Assembly: GCF_041008525.1 (NCBI RefSeq)
Contig: NZ_JBFLUG010000015.1
Coordinates: forward strand, 27,937 to 91,936
DNA length: 64,000 nt
Reading direction: 5' to 3'
DNA from: Parafrankia sp041008525
GTDB taxonomy: Bacteria > Actinomycetota > Actinomycetes > Frankiales > Frankiaceae
Both the position numbers and the translations under genes were made by a program. Each line of letters begins with the position of its first letter. Within the stretch, counting starts at the first letter, position 1. The notes below the pieces were generated by a model, which was not told where the DNA came from, searched no databases, and saw only the letters and a list, made by a program, of their open reading frames with translations. Shown one piece after another: positions 16,320 to 24,806 of this stretch.

Positions 16320-17782
16320 GAGGGCTCCTGGCACAGAACGTCGAGCTCGTCGAACGGGTCGATCCGGTGCTGGCTGACGTCTCGGCCCTGCGTGTGGTGG
16401 TCCCGGTGCGGGTCCATCCGGTGGTCCGCGTCGTGGTGGTGGTCGAGCAGTCGGTTCGCGGCGTCCACGAGGAGCCGCAGGCTGCCGGCGTACCCGGCGG
16501 TCGTGCGCAGGGTGGCGCCCAGCCGGTCGTAGATCGGGAAACCGACGGGCAGGTGCGGGGCACCGATGCGGTCGGCGACGGCCCGCACGTGGCTGGACCC
16601 GATGAGCAGCTCCGCGCCGCCGTCCACGGCACGTTCCTCGAGGTCGATCAGATCGCCGATGACGATCTCGTCCCAGGGTGCCGTGGCCAGGACGGGGGCG
16701 TCCGTCGGGGAGACGGCCGCGACGATCTCGGCGCCCACGTCGTGCAGCAGCGAGCCGACGGCGACCAGGGCCTCCGGCTCCATCGCCAGCGCGATCCGGG
16801 CCCCACCGAGGCCGAAGTGGCTGTCGAGCAGCCCGTCGGCGAGCCGGGCGCGGGCCCGGCGCACCTCGTGGGTGGGCCCGCGCCCCGACCGGGCCATCAG
16901 CTCGGTGACCAGGGCGTCCACCGCCCGCAGCCCGCTGAGGTGGTCGAAGTGCACGAGATCGGCGTCGGTGCGGGCAGCCAGGTCGACGCCGGCCCCGGCC
17001 GCGGTGGCCCCGATGGTGATCACCAGCCCGGCGCGGTCGAGGCGGCGCAGCGCGGCCAGGCCCGTGCCGCCGGTCGTCGTCGGCTGCCAGGACGGCGCGA
17101 GGTGCCCGTCGAGCGAGCCGGACAGATCCGGCACGAGTACCGGGGCCAGCCCGAACCCGCGGATCAGGGCGCCGAGCTCGTCGAGGTCCGCCGCCGTCAG
17201 CGACGGGCCGACGAGCACCGCGACCGTGTCCTCACCGCTGCTGCCGCCGCTGCCGCGGCCGCTGCCGCGCCTGGCGTCGTCCGCGTCGGGCCCGTCGAAC
17301 GGGACCGCGCTGACCAGCGCCCGCAGGGCCGCCGACCATCCGTCGGACAGACCGCCGAGGAAGTCGGGGGTCGACACCCGCACGATCAGCGGTGCGCCCT
17401 CGGGGGTGGTGTGCTCCATCATCGCGATGTACTGGCGCATCTGGCCCGCGACGTCCTCGCCGCTGACCTCGGTGACTCCGGTGGTCAGCAGCCCGATGAT
17501 CTCGGGGCGCTGCTTGGCGCGGATCGCGTCGAGGTGTACGACGAGCTCCTCGCCGCTGCCGAGGACCGCGGTGACCTCGGTGATGCCGGTGGTCTGCAGC
17601 GGGATCGGCTCGTTGAAGTGCCGGGTCAGCAACGCCTTGGCGAACGAGGCGCAGCCCTTGGAGCCGTGCATCACCGGCATCGCGCCGGCCAGGCCGAGGA
17701 AGACGAGCGCGCCGCCGAGCGGCTGGCTGAACTTCAGCGGGTCCAGCCCGGCCCGCCGGGTGGTCGTGACGACCCGGGCCAT
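16313..17782 (-). CDS. nifN: FeMo-cofactor scaffold subunit NifN
   Basis: A 489-aa NifK-like subunit of the NifEN scaffold on which the FeMo-cofactor precursor matures. LKFSQPLGGALVFLG is the usual N-terminal motif, and MHGSKGCASFAKALLTRHFN holds the P-cluster-like cysteine. The start is ATG 17782 in a TGATG one-base overlap with nifE; the upstream in-frame ATG at 17833 would add an unconserved leader. An Asp/Gly/Ser-rich insertion near residue 190-205 and a His/Asp-rich stretch near the C-terminus (DHHHDADH-like) are unusual and could bind metal. Confidence 0.94.
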   Translation of the reverse strand: MARVVTTTRRAGLDPLKFSQPLGGALVFLGLAGAMPVMHGSKGCASFAKALLTRHFNEPIPLQTTGITEVTAVLGSGEELVVHLDAIRAKQRPEIIGLLTTGVTEVSGEDVAGQMRQYIAMMEHTTPEGAPLIVRVSTPDFLGGLSDGWSAALRALVSAVPFDGPDADDARRGSGRGSGGSSGEDTVAVLVGPSLTAADLDELGALIRGFGLAPVLVPDLSGSLDGHLAPSWQPTTTGGTGLAALRRLDRAGLVITIGATAAGAGVDLAARTDADLVHFDHLSGLRAVDALVTELMARSGRGPTHEVRRARARLADGLLDSHFGLGGARIALAMEPEALVAVGSLLHDVGAEIVAAVSPTDAPVLATAPWDEIVIGDLIDLEERAVDGGAELLIGSSHVRAVADRIGAPHLPVGFPIYDRLGATLRTTAGYAGSLRLLVDAANRLLDHHHDADHRMDPHRDHHTQGRDVSQHRIDPFDELDVLCQEPSC

Positions 17783-19155
17783 CACGCCACCCCCGCCGGG
17801 TCCCAGGGCGCGGGCGCGCGGACCTGCTCCCACACCGGGTTGGTGATGGCCAGGTCGAGGCGCCGGGCCAGCTCCACCGCACCGCGGTAGCCCGCGTAGG
17901 GGATGTGGCGCTCCTGGTTGATGTCGAGGAAGGGCAGCCGGCCCTTCAGCGCCGTGTACTGGTTGCGGCCGCCGGCGACGAGGATGTCCGCGCGGGTCTC
18001 CTCGGCGATGCGCAGCAGCTCGCGTGGGCTGCCCTCAGTGACGATCTTCGCGTCCGGGCCGAGCAGCTCCTGGATCTTCTCGACGTCCCCGTCGGAGCTC
18101 TTGGTGATGCCGTTCGCGACGACCTCGACGCCCAGGTCCTGCAGCGCGGAGACGATCGACCAGCTCTTGACCCCGCCGGTGTAGAGGACGGCGCGCTTGC
18201 CGGCGAGCCGCTCCCGGTAGGGCTCCAGGGCCAGGTCGACGGCGGTCTGCTCCAGCTCGATGAGCTCCTCGGCGCGCTCGGCGAGCTCGCCGCCGCCCAG
18301 CAGCCGGGCGAACTGGCGCAGGGTGTCGTTCATCGCCCGGACGCCGTAGAAGCTCCCCTCGAACCAGGGGATGCCGTACTGCTCCTCCAGCCCGCGGGCG
18401 AGCCCGAGCAGGGCCCGGGAGCAGACGACCATCGTCGCGCGGGCCCGGTGGGCGGCGGCGACGTCGGCGTACCGGGCGTCCCCGCTGATGCAGGCCCGGA
18501 CCCGCAGGCCCAGCTTCGACAGCGTGGGCAGGACGTCCCACAGCTCGCCGGCGATGTTGTACTCACCGACGAGGTTGATGTCCAGGTCGGTCACGTCGGG
18601 CGGTTCGACCGTCCCGATGACGTGCTCGAGCAGGGCCTCCCCGGCGAGCTTGTTGCCGAGGTTCTTGTTGCCGACGAATCCCGGCGCGTGCACCGGGATG
18701 ACCGGCACGCCCGTGTGGGTGGCGGCCGCGGCGCACACCGCGTCGAGATCGTCGCCGATCATCGCGGTGACACAGGTCGAGTAGACGAAGACGGCCGGCG
18801 GCCGGTGCCGTTCGACGGCCTCGATGATGGTGTCGAACAGGCGCTGCTCGCCGCCGAAGATGACGTCCTGCTCGCCGACGTCGCTGGTGAAACCGCGCCG
18901 GTAGAGGTCGGGTCCTGACGACAGGCTTCCCCGCCCGTCCCAGGAGTTTCCGGCGCAGGCGATCGGGCCGTGCACGACGTGGGCGCTGTCCACGATCGGA
19001 ACCAGGGTGATCAACGCGCCGTCGAAGGTGCAGCCTCCGCTGGTACCGCCAGGCGTCGGCTTGGGGCAGCCGGCCTTGCGCTCCTTGGCGGACTTGTCGC
19101 GGTTGTGGTCACAGGCCGGTTCGGTGAAAAGCGTTGCGCGGTCAGTGGCGGCCAT
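17782..19155 (-). CDS. nifE: FeMo-cofactor scaffold subunit NifE
   Basis: A 457-aa NifD-like subunit of NifEN. Cluster cysteines are visible in GGTSGGCTFDGA (Cys42), HGPIACAGNSW (Cys67-68 region) and VYSTCVTAMIGDD. The start is ATG 19155 with a GGAG-type site about ten bases upstream; an in-frame upstream extension of 84 residues is compositionally non-coding. It follows nifK after a 266-bp gap with two large stem-loops, so its expression may be tuned apart from nifHDK. The stop shares one base with the nifN start. Confidence 0.95.
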   Translation of the reverse strand: MAATDRATLFTEPACDHNRDKSAKERKAGCPKPTPGGTSGGCTFDGALITLVPIVDSAHVVHGPIACAGNSWDGRGSLSSGPDLYRRGFTSDVGEQDVIFGGEQRLFDTIIEAVERHRPPAVFVYSTCVTAMIGDDLDAVCAAAATHTGVPVIPVHAPGFVGNKNLGNKLAGEALLEHVIGTVEPPDVTDLDINLVGEYNIAGELWDVLPTLSKLGLRVRACISGDARYADVAAAHRARATMVVCSRALLGLARGLEEQYGIPWFEGSFYGVRAMNDTLRQFARLLGGGELAERAEELIELEQTAVDLALEPYRERLAGKRAVLYTGGVKSWSIVSALQDLGVEVVANGITKSSDGDVEKIQELLGPDAKIVTEGSPRELLRIAEETRADILVAGGRNQYTALKGRLPFLDINQERHIPYAGYRGAVELARRLDLAITNPVWEQVRAPAPWDPAGVA

Positions 19156-19237
19156 GGCGATCTCTCCGCTTGGGGAGGGGCGTTCCCTCGGTGAGCTGGG
19201 TGAGTGGCCGTTCGCCGGAGGTTGTGGCCGGCCGGCT

Positions 19238-19318
19238 GGGGCCCCGGCCCGGCAACGGGCGGGGCGTCGGCCGCACGCGACGCGGGGGGCGCGGTCCCAG
19301 CGCGCGGGCCGGGGCCCC
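19238..19318 (-). other. long-range stem-loop in the nifK-nifE spacer
   Basis: A perfect 14-bp inverted repeat (19238-19251 with 19305-19318) spans the middle of the 266-bp nifK-nifE spacer. With the second hairpin nearer nifK it would fold much of the spacer in the mRNA. Confidence 0.5.
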
Positions 19319-19378
19319 GACCGAGCGGGGGTGTGGGGCCACCAGCCGACCGACCACCGGGAAGGCCGTGCGTTCCGT

Positions 19379-19414
19379 CCGGGGGATGCCGGATGCTCAG
19401 GAGGCATCCCCCGG
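19379..19414 (-). terminator. hairpin directly after nifK (attenuator or mRNA 3'-end stabiliser)
   Basis: A perfect 12-bp stem (19379-19390 with 19403-19414) and a 12-base loop begin eight bases after the nifK stop. It has no T-run on the minus strand, so it may be a partial terminator or an exonuclease block that keeps nifHDK mRNA more abundant than nifEN mRNA. Confidence 0.55.
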
Positions 19415-19421
19415 GCGGGAC

Positions 19422-20978
19422 TCAGCGCACGGCGTCGAAGCTATGGTCAGGGCTGGTGCGGTCCAGCTCGTCCAGCACGGTGTTGACCAGCTGGGTGAGC
19501 AGGTGCAGCCCGCCCTCGTATCCCACGATCGGGAAGCGGTGCAGGTGGTGCCGGTCGAAGATCGGGAACCCGACCCGCACCAGCGGGACGTTCGCCTCCC
19601 GGGAGATGTACTTCAGGTAGGTGCTGCCGATGAGCAGGTCGACCGGCTCGGTGAAGACCAGCGACCGCAGGTGCCACAGGTCCTTCTCCGGCCAGACGGT
19701 GGCCGCGTCGCCGAACTTGCTCGCCGCCAGCACCTTCTCCATGCGGGGCTTGAAGTCCTTGTCGGCGTTCGTGCTCAGCAGGTGCACCGGGACCATGCCG
19801 AGCTCGAGCACGAACCGGGTCAGGGCGATGACCAGGTCGGGGTCGCCCGCGATGGCGACCCGCTTGCCGTGGAGGTAGGCGTGCGAGTCGGTCAGGGCGT
19901 CGACCAGCCGGCCGCGCTCGACGGTGAGCTCGGCCGGGATCTCCAGGCCGGTGAGCCGGGCGATCTCGGTCAGGAACTGGTCGGTGCCGCGGACCCCGAT
20001 CGGGGTCTCCAGCACGACCGTGTCCTGCTTCCACACTTCCCTGATCAGCTCGACCGTCTTGCGGGTGGTCGTCGTCTGCAGGGCCACCGTGGCACGGCTG
20101 AACTTGGCCGTGGCGGCGTCCGCGAGGCGCGTGCCACCGGGGTAGAGCTCGTACTCGCCGGTGGCCGGCGAGTCGAGCGCGGCGGAGTGGTCGCCGAGGA
20201 TCAGGGGGTCGACCCCCATCAGCTCGAGCATCCGCCGGTACTCGCGCAGGTTGCCGATGTAGGTCTCGAAACCGGGGATGATGCTCAGCCGAGGCTTCCC
20301 ACCGGTCTCCGGCTCCTTGGCGTCCGGAGTCTTCGTCAGGTTCTCCAGAATGCCCTTGAGCATGCTGTCGTACCCGGTCAGGTGCGATCCCACGAAACTC
20401 GGCGTGTGGGCGTACGGCACCGGGTAGTCCTGCGGGATCACCTCCTGCTCCTTCGCCGCGCCGATGTAGGCGAAGAGGTCCTCGCCGATGACCTCGGCCA
20501 TGCAGGTGGTGCTGAGCGCGACCATCTTCGGCTTGTAGAGCGCGTTGGCGTTACCCAGCGCCTCGACGAGGTTGCTGAGACCGCCGAAGACCGCGGCGTC
20601 CTCGGTCATGGACGTGGAGGCCGCCGGGACGGGCTCCTTGAAGTGCCGGGCGAAGTGGCTGCGGAAGTACGCAACGCAGCCCTGCGACCCGTGCACGATG
20701 GGCAGCGTGCCCTCGAACCCGAGGCCCGCGAGCACCGCGCCGAGCGGCTGGCAGGCCTTGGCCGGGTTGACGGTCAGCGCCTCCCGGGCGAAGTTCTTCT
20801 CCCGGTACTCCCAGCCGCGGGTCCACTCCAGAACCCGGGTGACCTCGGCGGCGTCGCTGCCGTTCTCGAACTCGCCCTTGCCCTCGAACTGCTTCTGGTA
20901 GACCTCGTCCTTGAACAGCTCGCTGTGGTCGAGGACCTTCAGCGGTATGTGACTACCTGTCTCGGGAGTTGTCGTCAC
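19422..20978 (-). CDS. nifK: nitrogenase MoFe protein beta subunit
   Basis: A 518-aa beta subunit of dinitrogenase, which binds half of each P-cluster. The cluster cysteines are Cys76 (AKACQPLG), Cys101 (GSQGCVAYFRSHFARHF) and Cys159 (STTCMAEVIGEDL). Length fits the longer NifK class. It is 65 bp after nifD and has a purine-rich ribosome site (AAAGGAGG). The C-terminal motif GFPIFDRHHLHRFP is typical. It is followed by a strong hairpin. Confidence 0.97.
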   Translation of the reverse strand: MTTTPETGSHIPLKVLDHSELFKDEVYQKQFEGKGEFENGSDAAEVTRVLEWTRGWEYREKNFAREALTVNPAKACQPLGAVLAGLGFEGTLPIVHGSQGCVAYFRSHFARHFKEPVPAASTSMTEDAAVFGGLSNLVEALGNANALYKPKMVALSTTCMAEVIGEDLFAYIGAAKEQEVIPQDYPVPYAHTPSFVGSHLTGYDSMLKGILENLTKTPDAKEPETGGKPRLSIIPGFETYIGNLREYRRMLELMGVDPLILGDHSAALDSPATGEYELYPGGTRLADAATAKFSRATVALQTTTTRKTVELIREVWKQDTVVLETPIGVRGTDQFLTEIARLTGLEIPAELTVERGRLVDALTDSHAYLHGKRVAIAGDPDLVIALTRFVLELGMVPVHLLSTNADKDFKPRMEKVLAASKFGDAATVWPEKDLWHLRSLVFTEPVDLLIGSTYLKYISREANVPLVRVGFPIFDRHHLHRFPIVGYEGGLHLLTQLVNTVLDELDRTSPDHSFDAVR

Positions 20979-21043
20979 CGGACATCCTCCTTTCTACCGT
21001 GACTGATGACCACCGGCGGTCGCCGGCGGAGCCGATCTTCGGG

Positions 21044-22504
21044 TCAGAAGACCTCTCCAGCCTTGGACCAGGGGGTCTCCATGAGGTCCCAGGTCGGGCT
21101 GTTGATCGCGATGTCCATGTCGCGGGCGAAGACCGCGAAGCCGTCCACGCCGTGGTACGGCCCGGAGTAGTCCCAGGAGTGCATCTGGCGGAAGGGGATG
21201 CCCATCTTGTGGAAGACGTACTTCTCCTTGACGCCCGCACCCATGAGGTCCGGCTTCATCCGCTTGGCGAACTCCTCCAGCTCGAACGCCGTCGGGTCGT
21301 CGTAGAGAACGACGCCTTCCTTGAGCTCGGCGTACGTGCGGGTGTAGTCGTCCTTGTGCGCGAACTCGTAACCGGTGCCGACGACCTCCATGCCGAGGTC
21401 CTCGTAGGCGCCGATCGTGTGGCGGGGGCGCAGACCGCCGACGGCGAGCATGACGCGCTTGCCGTCGAGGCGCGGCTTGAACGCGGCCGTGATCTCGTCG
21501 AAGCGCTTCTGGTAACGCGCGATCGCGGCCTCGGTCTTCGCCTGGATCGTCTCGTCGAACTTGGCCGCGATGGCCCGCATCGAGGTGACGATCTTCGTCG
21601 GGCCGAAGAAGTTGAACTCGATCCACGGAGTGCCGTAACGCTCCTCCATGGTGGTGCAGATGTAGTTCATGGAGCGGTAGCAGTGGATCAGGTTCAGCTT
21701 CGACAGGTGCGTCGAGGCCATCTCGTTCAGCGTGCCGTCGCCGGACCACTGCGCGATGACCCGCAGGCCCATGTCCTCGAGAATCCGCCGCGAGGCCCAG
21801 GCGTCGCCGCCGATGTTGTAGTCGCCGATGAGCGCGACGTCGTACGGGGTCTCCTGGAACGACTCGCCACCGGTGCCGAGCACGTGGTCACGGACGGCGT
21901 CGTTGGCGATGTGGTGCCCCAGGGACTGGGAGACACCGCGGAAGCCCTCGCAGCGGACCGGGATGACCGGCTTCTCGAGCTTCTTCGTCGCGGTGCGGGC
22001 CACGGCCTCGATGTCGTCGCCGATCAGACCGATCGGGCACTCGGACTGAATCGACATGCCCTTGGCCAGCGGGAACAGCTCGTTGATCTCGTCGCAGACC
22101 TTCTCCAGCTTGGGGTCACCGCCGAAGACGATGTCCTTCTCCTGGAAGTCCGTGGTGATCTGCATCGCGGCGAAGTTGGTGACACCCCAGGGACCGCGGG
22201 CGTAGTTACGCCGGGTGGCCCAGGAGTACTGGCCGCAGCCGACGGGGCCGTGGCTGATGGTGACCAGGTCCTTCACCGGACCCCACACCACGCCCTTGGA
22301 GCCGGCGTAGGCGCACCCGCGGATCGTCATGACCCCGGGGCGGGACTTGATGTTGGACTTGACCTCGCACTCCTTCGACCCCTCGGGGTCGTTGGCCTTG
22401 ATGTGCTTGGCCCGGAACTTGGCCGCCTTCGCGGGGTAGTGCGACAGGACTTCGGCGATCATCGCCTCGGTCTCGGCCCGCGGCGGGGTCGGCGTCGTCG
22501 TCAT
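21044..22504 (-). CDS. nifD: nitrogenase MoFe protein alpha subunit
   Basis: A 486-aa alpha subunit of dinitrogenase, where N2 is reduced at FeMo-co. P-cluster ligands are Cys64 (GCAYAG), Cys90 (VGCGQYS) and Cys156 (SECPIGLIGDD). FeMo-co ligands are Cys275 (LIHCYRSMNY) and His442 (QMHSWDYSGPYHG). The substrate-channel histidine lies in SQSLGHHIAND. All key residues are present, so the enzyme should be active. It begins 44 bp after nifH and is clearly in the same transcript. Confidence 0.98.
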   Translation of the reverse strand: MTTTPTPPRAETEAMIAEVLSHYPAKAAKFRAKHIKANDPEGSKECEVKSNIKSRPGVMTIRGCAYAGSKGVVWGPVKDLVTISHGPVGCGQYSWATRRNYARGPWGVTNFAAMQITTDFQEKDIVFGGDPKLEKVCDEINELFPLAKGMSIQSECPIGLIGDDIEAVARTATKKLEKPVIPVRCEGFRGVSQSLGHHIANDAVRDHVLGTGGESFQETPYDVALIGDYNIGGDAWASRRILEDMGLRVIAQWSGDGTLNEMASTHLSKLNLIHCYRSMNYICTTMEERYGTPWIEFNFFGPTKIVTSMRAIAAKFDETIQAKTEAAIARYQKRFDEITAAFKPRLDGKRVMLAVGGLRPRHTIGAYEDLGMEVVGTGYEFAHKDDYTRTYAELKEGVVLYDDPTAFELEEFAKRMKPDLMGAGVKEKYVFHKMGIPFRQMHSWDYSGPYHGVDGFAVFARDMDIAINSPTWDLMETPWSKAGEVF

Positions 22505-22548
22505 GATCGGGACCTCATCCTCGACGGTTTCAGAGCCGGTGATCGGAG

Positions 22549-23418
22549 TCAGGCGATGGTCGCGTCGGCCTTCTTGCCGATGACGCTCTCGTCTTCCTGC
22601 GCCATGATCCCGAACTCGATGAGGAGCTCCTCGAGCTCGTCCATGGTGATCGGAGTCGGGATGGTCTTCATCTCGTTCTCGTCGATCTTCTTGGCCAGCG
22701 CGCGGTACTCGTCGGCCTGCGCGTTCTTCTCGTCGTACTCGATGACCGTCATCCGGCGGAGCTCGGCGTGCTGCACGACGTTGTTACGCGGGATGAAGTG
22801 GATCATCTGGGTGTTGAGACGGCGGGCGAGCTCCATGATCAGCTCGTCCTCGCGGTCGGTCTTGCGGCTGTTGCAGATGAGGCCACCGAGGCGGACGCCA
22901 CCGGAGTGCGCGTACTTGAGGATGCCGCGGGCGATGTTGTTCGCCGCGTACATCGCCATCATCTCGCCGGAGGTCACGATGTAGATCTCCTGGGCCTTGC
23001 CCTGGCGGATCGGCATCGCGAAGCCACCGCAGACAACGTCACCGAGGACGTCGTAGGTGACGAAGTCGAGGTTCTCGTAGGCGCCGGCCTCCTCCAGGTA
23101 CGTGATGGAGGTGATGACACCGCGGCCGGCGCAGCCGACACCCGGCTCCGGGCCACCGGACTCGACGCACTTGATGCCCCACTGGCCCTCGACCAGGACC
23201 TCGTCGAGCTCCAGGTCCTCGACGGAACCCTTCTCGGCAGCGAGCTGGATGACCGAGGTCTGGGCCTTCGAGTGCAGGATGAGGCGGGTCGAGTCAGCCT
23301 TGGGGTCGCAGCCGACGATCATGACCCGACGGCCCATCTCGGCCATGGCAGCCATGGTGTTCTGCTGGGTGGTGGACTTGCCGATACCACCCTTGCCGTA
23401 GAACGCGATCTGGCGCAT
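22549..23418 (-). CDS. nifH: nitrogenase Fe protein (dinitrogenase reductase)
   Basis: A 289-aa homodimeric ATPase that passes electrons to MoFe protein and also takes part in P-cluster and FeMo-co assembly. It begins MRQIAFYGKGGIGKSTT (P-loop). Cys96 and Cys130 bind the shared [4Fe-4S] cluster, and Arg99 is the usual ADP-ribosylation site. ATG 23418 was chosen over an upstream in-frame start because AGGAGG sits seven bases before it and conservation begins there. It is the first gene of the nif operon, downstream of a 0.9-kb non-coding leader/promoter region. Confidence 0.98.
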   Translation of the reverse strand: MRQIAFYGKGGIGKSTTQQNTMAAMAEMGRRVMIVGCDPKADSTRLILHSKAQTSVIQLAAEKGSVEDLELDEVLVEGQWGIKCVESGGPEPGVGCAGRGVITSITYLEEAGAYENLDFVTYDVLGDVVCGGFAMPIRQGKAQEIYIVTSGEMMAMYAANNIARGILKYAHSGGVRLGGLICNSRKTDREDELIMELARRLNTQMIHFIPRNNVVQHAELRRMTVIEYDEKNAQADEYRALAKKIDENEMKTIPTPITMDELEELLIEFGIMAQEDESVIGKKADATIA

Positions 23419-24338
23419 TGCTTTCTCCTCCTGGAGCCTGGGTACGCATGCGCGGTTTCGCACAGTGCGTCCCGCGGGCCGGATATCGGTCGCGGTCGTG
23501 GCCCCGGACCGAATGGGCGTTGGTAGCTCGTCCGCCCGGCTTGCCGCGATGTCTAGGAACCGTAGGAGGGATTCATTTCGGAAGCATGTACGTCGGTAAC
23601 TGCCCCGTTAACATGAAATCGAGCCTCTGGCCTGCGAGAAGAACTCCCAGGAAAGCACGTAGAAAAATCCACGGGAAAAGCCTGAGGAAAAATTTTTCCC
23701 GCCGGCCCCGAAGGAGGCCGCGACCTGCACGTGCGGCGGCACGGGCCTTGGCAGAAGTGCCGGCACACGACTCGCCGGGGATCCCCGCACGGTGCCGGAT
23801 CCGGTTTCCCCCGGATCAGCGCCCCGTTAACCGGGAGTATCCTCGCTGGTGACCGCCCCGGATATGCCGGCCGCGATATGACGTGAAACACAGAACTACG
23901 GAGCGAAGATATCTGCCTACCACCGCATCTGCGTCAACCTGAACCGACGGCATCCGCATTTGCGGAACTCTATCACCGACCAAGCCGTGTTCGCGGTGGT
24001 TCATTGTCCCGACTACGGGTTCCGGGAGCCACCGCCCTCGTCGCGGCACCCTCCGCAGGACATACCCGGAAGCGGGTCACGACGGGATTTACGTCTCCGA
24101 AACCAGGCCCGACCGGCGGTTCTGGACCAGGCCCGGTGGGTCGGATAGCGTTGCCTCGCGCACACGGGGATAAAAGCACCTGGCAACGCCGGCCCGACAA
24201 CACCGGGAACCGGCGGGGTCAACACCGGGACAGACAGAGGAACAGACAGAGGCAGAGGCTGCACAGGAAACCGGCAGGCAGCACCAGAGAACAGCTTGTG
24301 CCCATCCGCAGCGGTACCGAAAGCCAGGACGGTAGGAA
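23419..24338. promoter_or_regulatory. 0.9-kb non-coding region upstream of nifH
   Basis: There is no convincing gene between nifH and the divergent 145-aa protein. The middle (about 23630-23700 and 23880-24010) is much less GC-rich than the rest of the window and contains palindromes. An 11-bp direct repeat, GCCCCGTTAAC, occurs at 23602-23612 and 23821-23831. I see no convincing sigma-54 -24/-12 promoter, as expected for an actinobacterium. The region should hold the nif promoter and its regulatory sites, but I cannot place the transcription start. Confidence 0.6.
23686..23699. promoter_or_regulatory. 14-bp perfect palindrome upstream of nifH
   Basis: GGAAAAATTTTTCC is perfectly symmetric and sits ~270 bp upstream of the nifH start in an AT-rich patch. 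A second GGGAAAA at 23673-23679 can pair with TTTTCCC at 23694-23700, giving an alternative hairpin. It is a candidate binding site for a nitrogen, oxygen or nucleoid regulator. Confidence 0.4.
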
Positions 24339-24776
24339 GTGACGGAAGCTCAGGCCGTCGACGCCTGGTCCGGCTCGCCCATCTCATGGGAAGACCTGCG
24401 CACCGCGGTCGTCGGCAACAACGGTGTCTATCGCATCGACATGGCAGTCCTGCGGGAGATAGGCGGTTACGGCCGGCTAGGCAACAATGTACGGCAGATT
24501 CTCAGCCGCAAGCTCGCCGGAGTCGGCCTCGGCCACCTCCCCGCCGAGCTGCCCTCGTATCAGGACAAGCAGGTCCTGTTGTACCAGTACGGCACCCCGG
24601 CAGCGGAGATCGTCGAGGCACTCAGCGAGGGTGCCTCCGACGGCGCGGAGTCAGCATTGCTCCGGCTGAACTCCTCGCAGGATCTTGCCAAGGTGCGGGA
24701 CGCCTCGATCAAGGCGGTCGAGCTCCTGTCCATCCTCAGCGAGCGGTGCAAGGACTGCATGGGTCCCCTGCACTGA
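24339..24776 (+). CDS. conserved-looking hypothetical protein divergent from nifH
   Basis: A 145-aa protein read from GTG 24339 with AGGA-type purines just upstream. I do not recognise the family. It is predicted mostly helical, acidic, with no membrane segment; the last residues carry a CxxC pair (ERCKDCMGPLH, Cys137/Cys140) that could bind metal or act in redox. Codon use is normal for the window, with G/C at third positions, so it is likely a real gene. It is head-to-head with nifH across the long regulatory region, so a nif-linked role is possible but unsupported. Confidence 0.7.
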   Translation: MTEAQAVDAWSGSPISWEDLRTAVVGNNGVYRIDMAVLREIGGYGRLGNNVRQILSRKLAGVGLGHLPAELPSYQDKQVLLYQYGTPAAEIVEALSEGASDGAESALLRLNSSQDLAKVRDASIKAVELLSILSERCKDCMGPLH

Positions 24777-24783
24777 CCAACCG

Positions 24784-24797
24784 CAGGGGATCCCCTG
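24784..24797. terminator. palindrome between convergent genes
   Basis: A 14-bp perfect palindrome with a GGATCC core lies in the 30-bp gap between two convergent stops (24776 and 24807). It could form a short hairpin serving as a weak bidirectional terminator. Confidence 0.35.
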
Positions 24798-24806
24798 GCC
24801 CCACGG

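Noticed and set aside
23419..23760. A sigma-54 (-24/-12) promoter for nifH
   Set aside because: The nearest GG-N10-GC-like pattern (about 23751-23766, minus strand) lacks the TTGC half, and actinobacteria have no RpoN in general.
23553..23891. A 112-codon minus-strand frame upstream of nifH
   Set aside because: It crosses the palindrome and AT-rich patches, has poor codon use and no ribosome site; treated as non-coding control DNA.
24004..24342. A 112-codon plus-strand frame before the 145-aa protein
   Set aside because: Low-complexity Arg/Gln content in the end and overlap with the next gene's start; looks like a leader rather than a gene.
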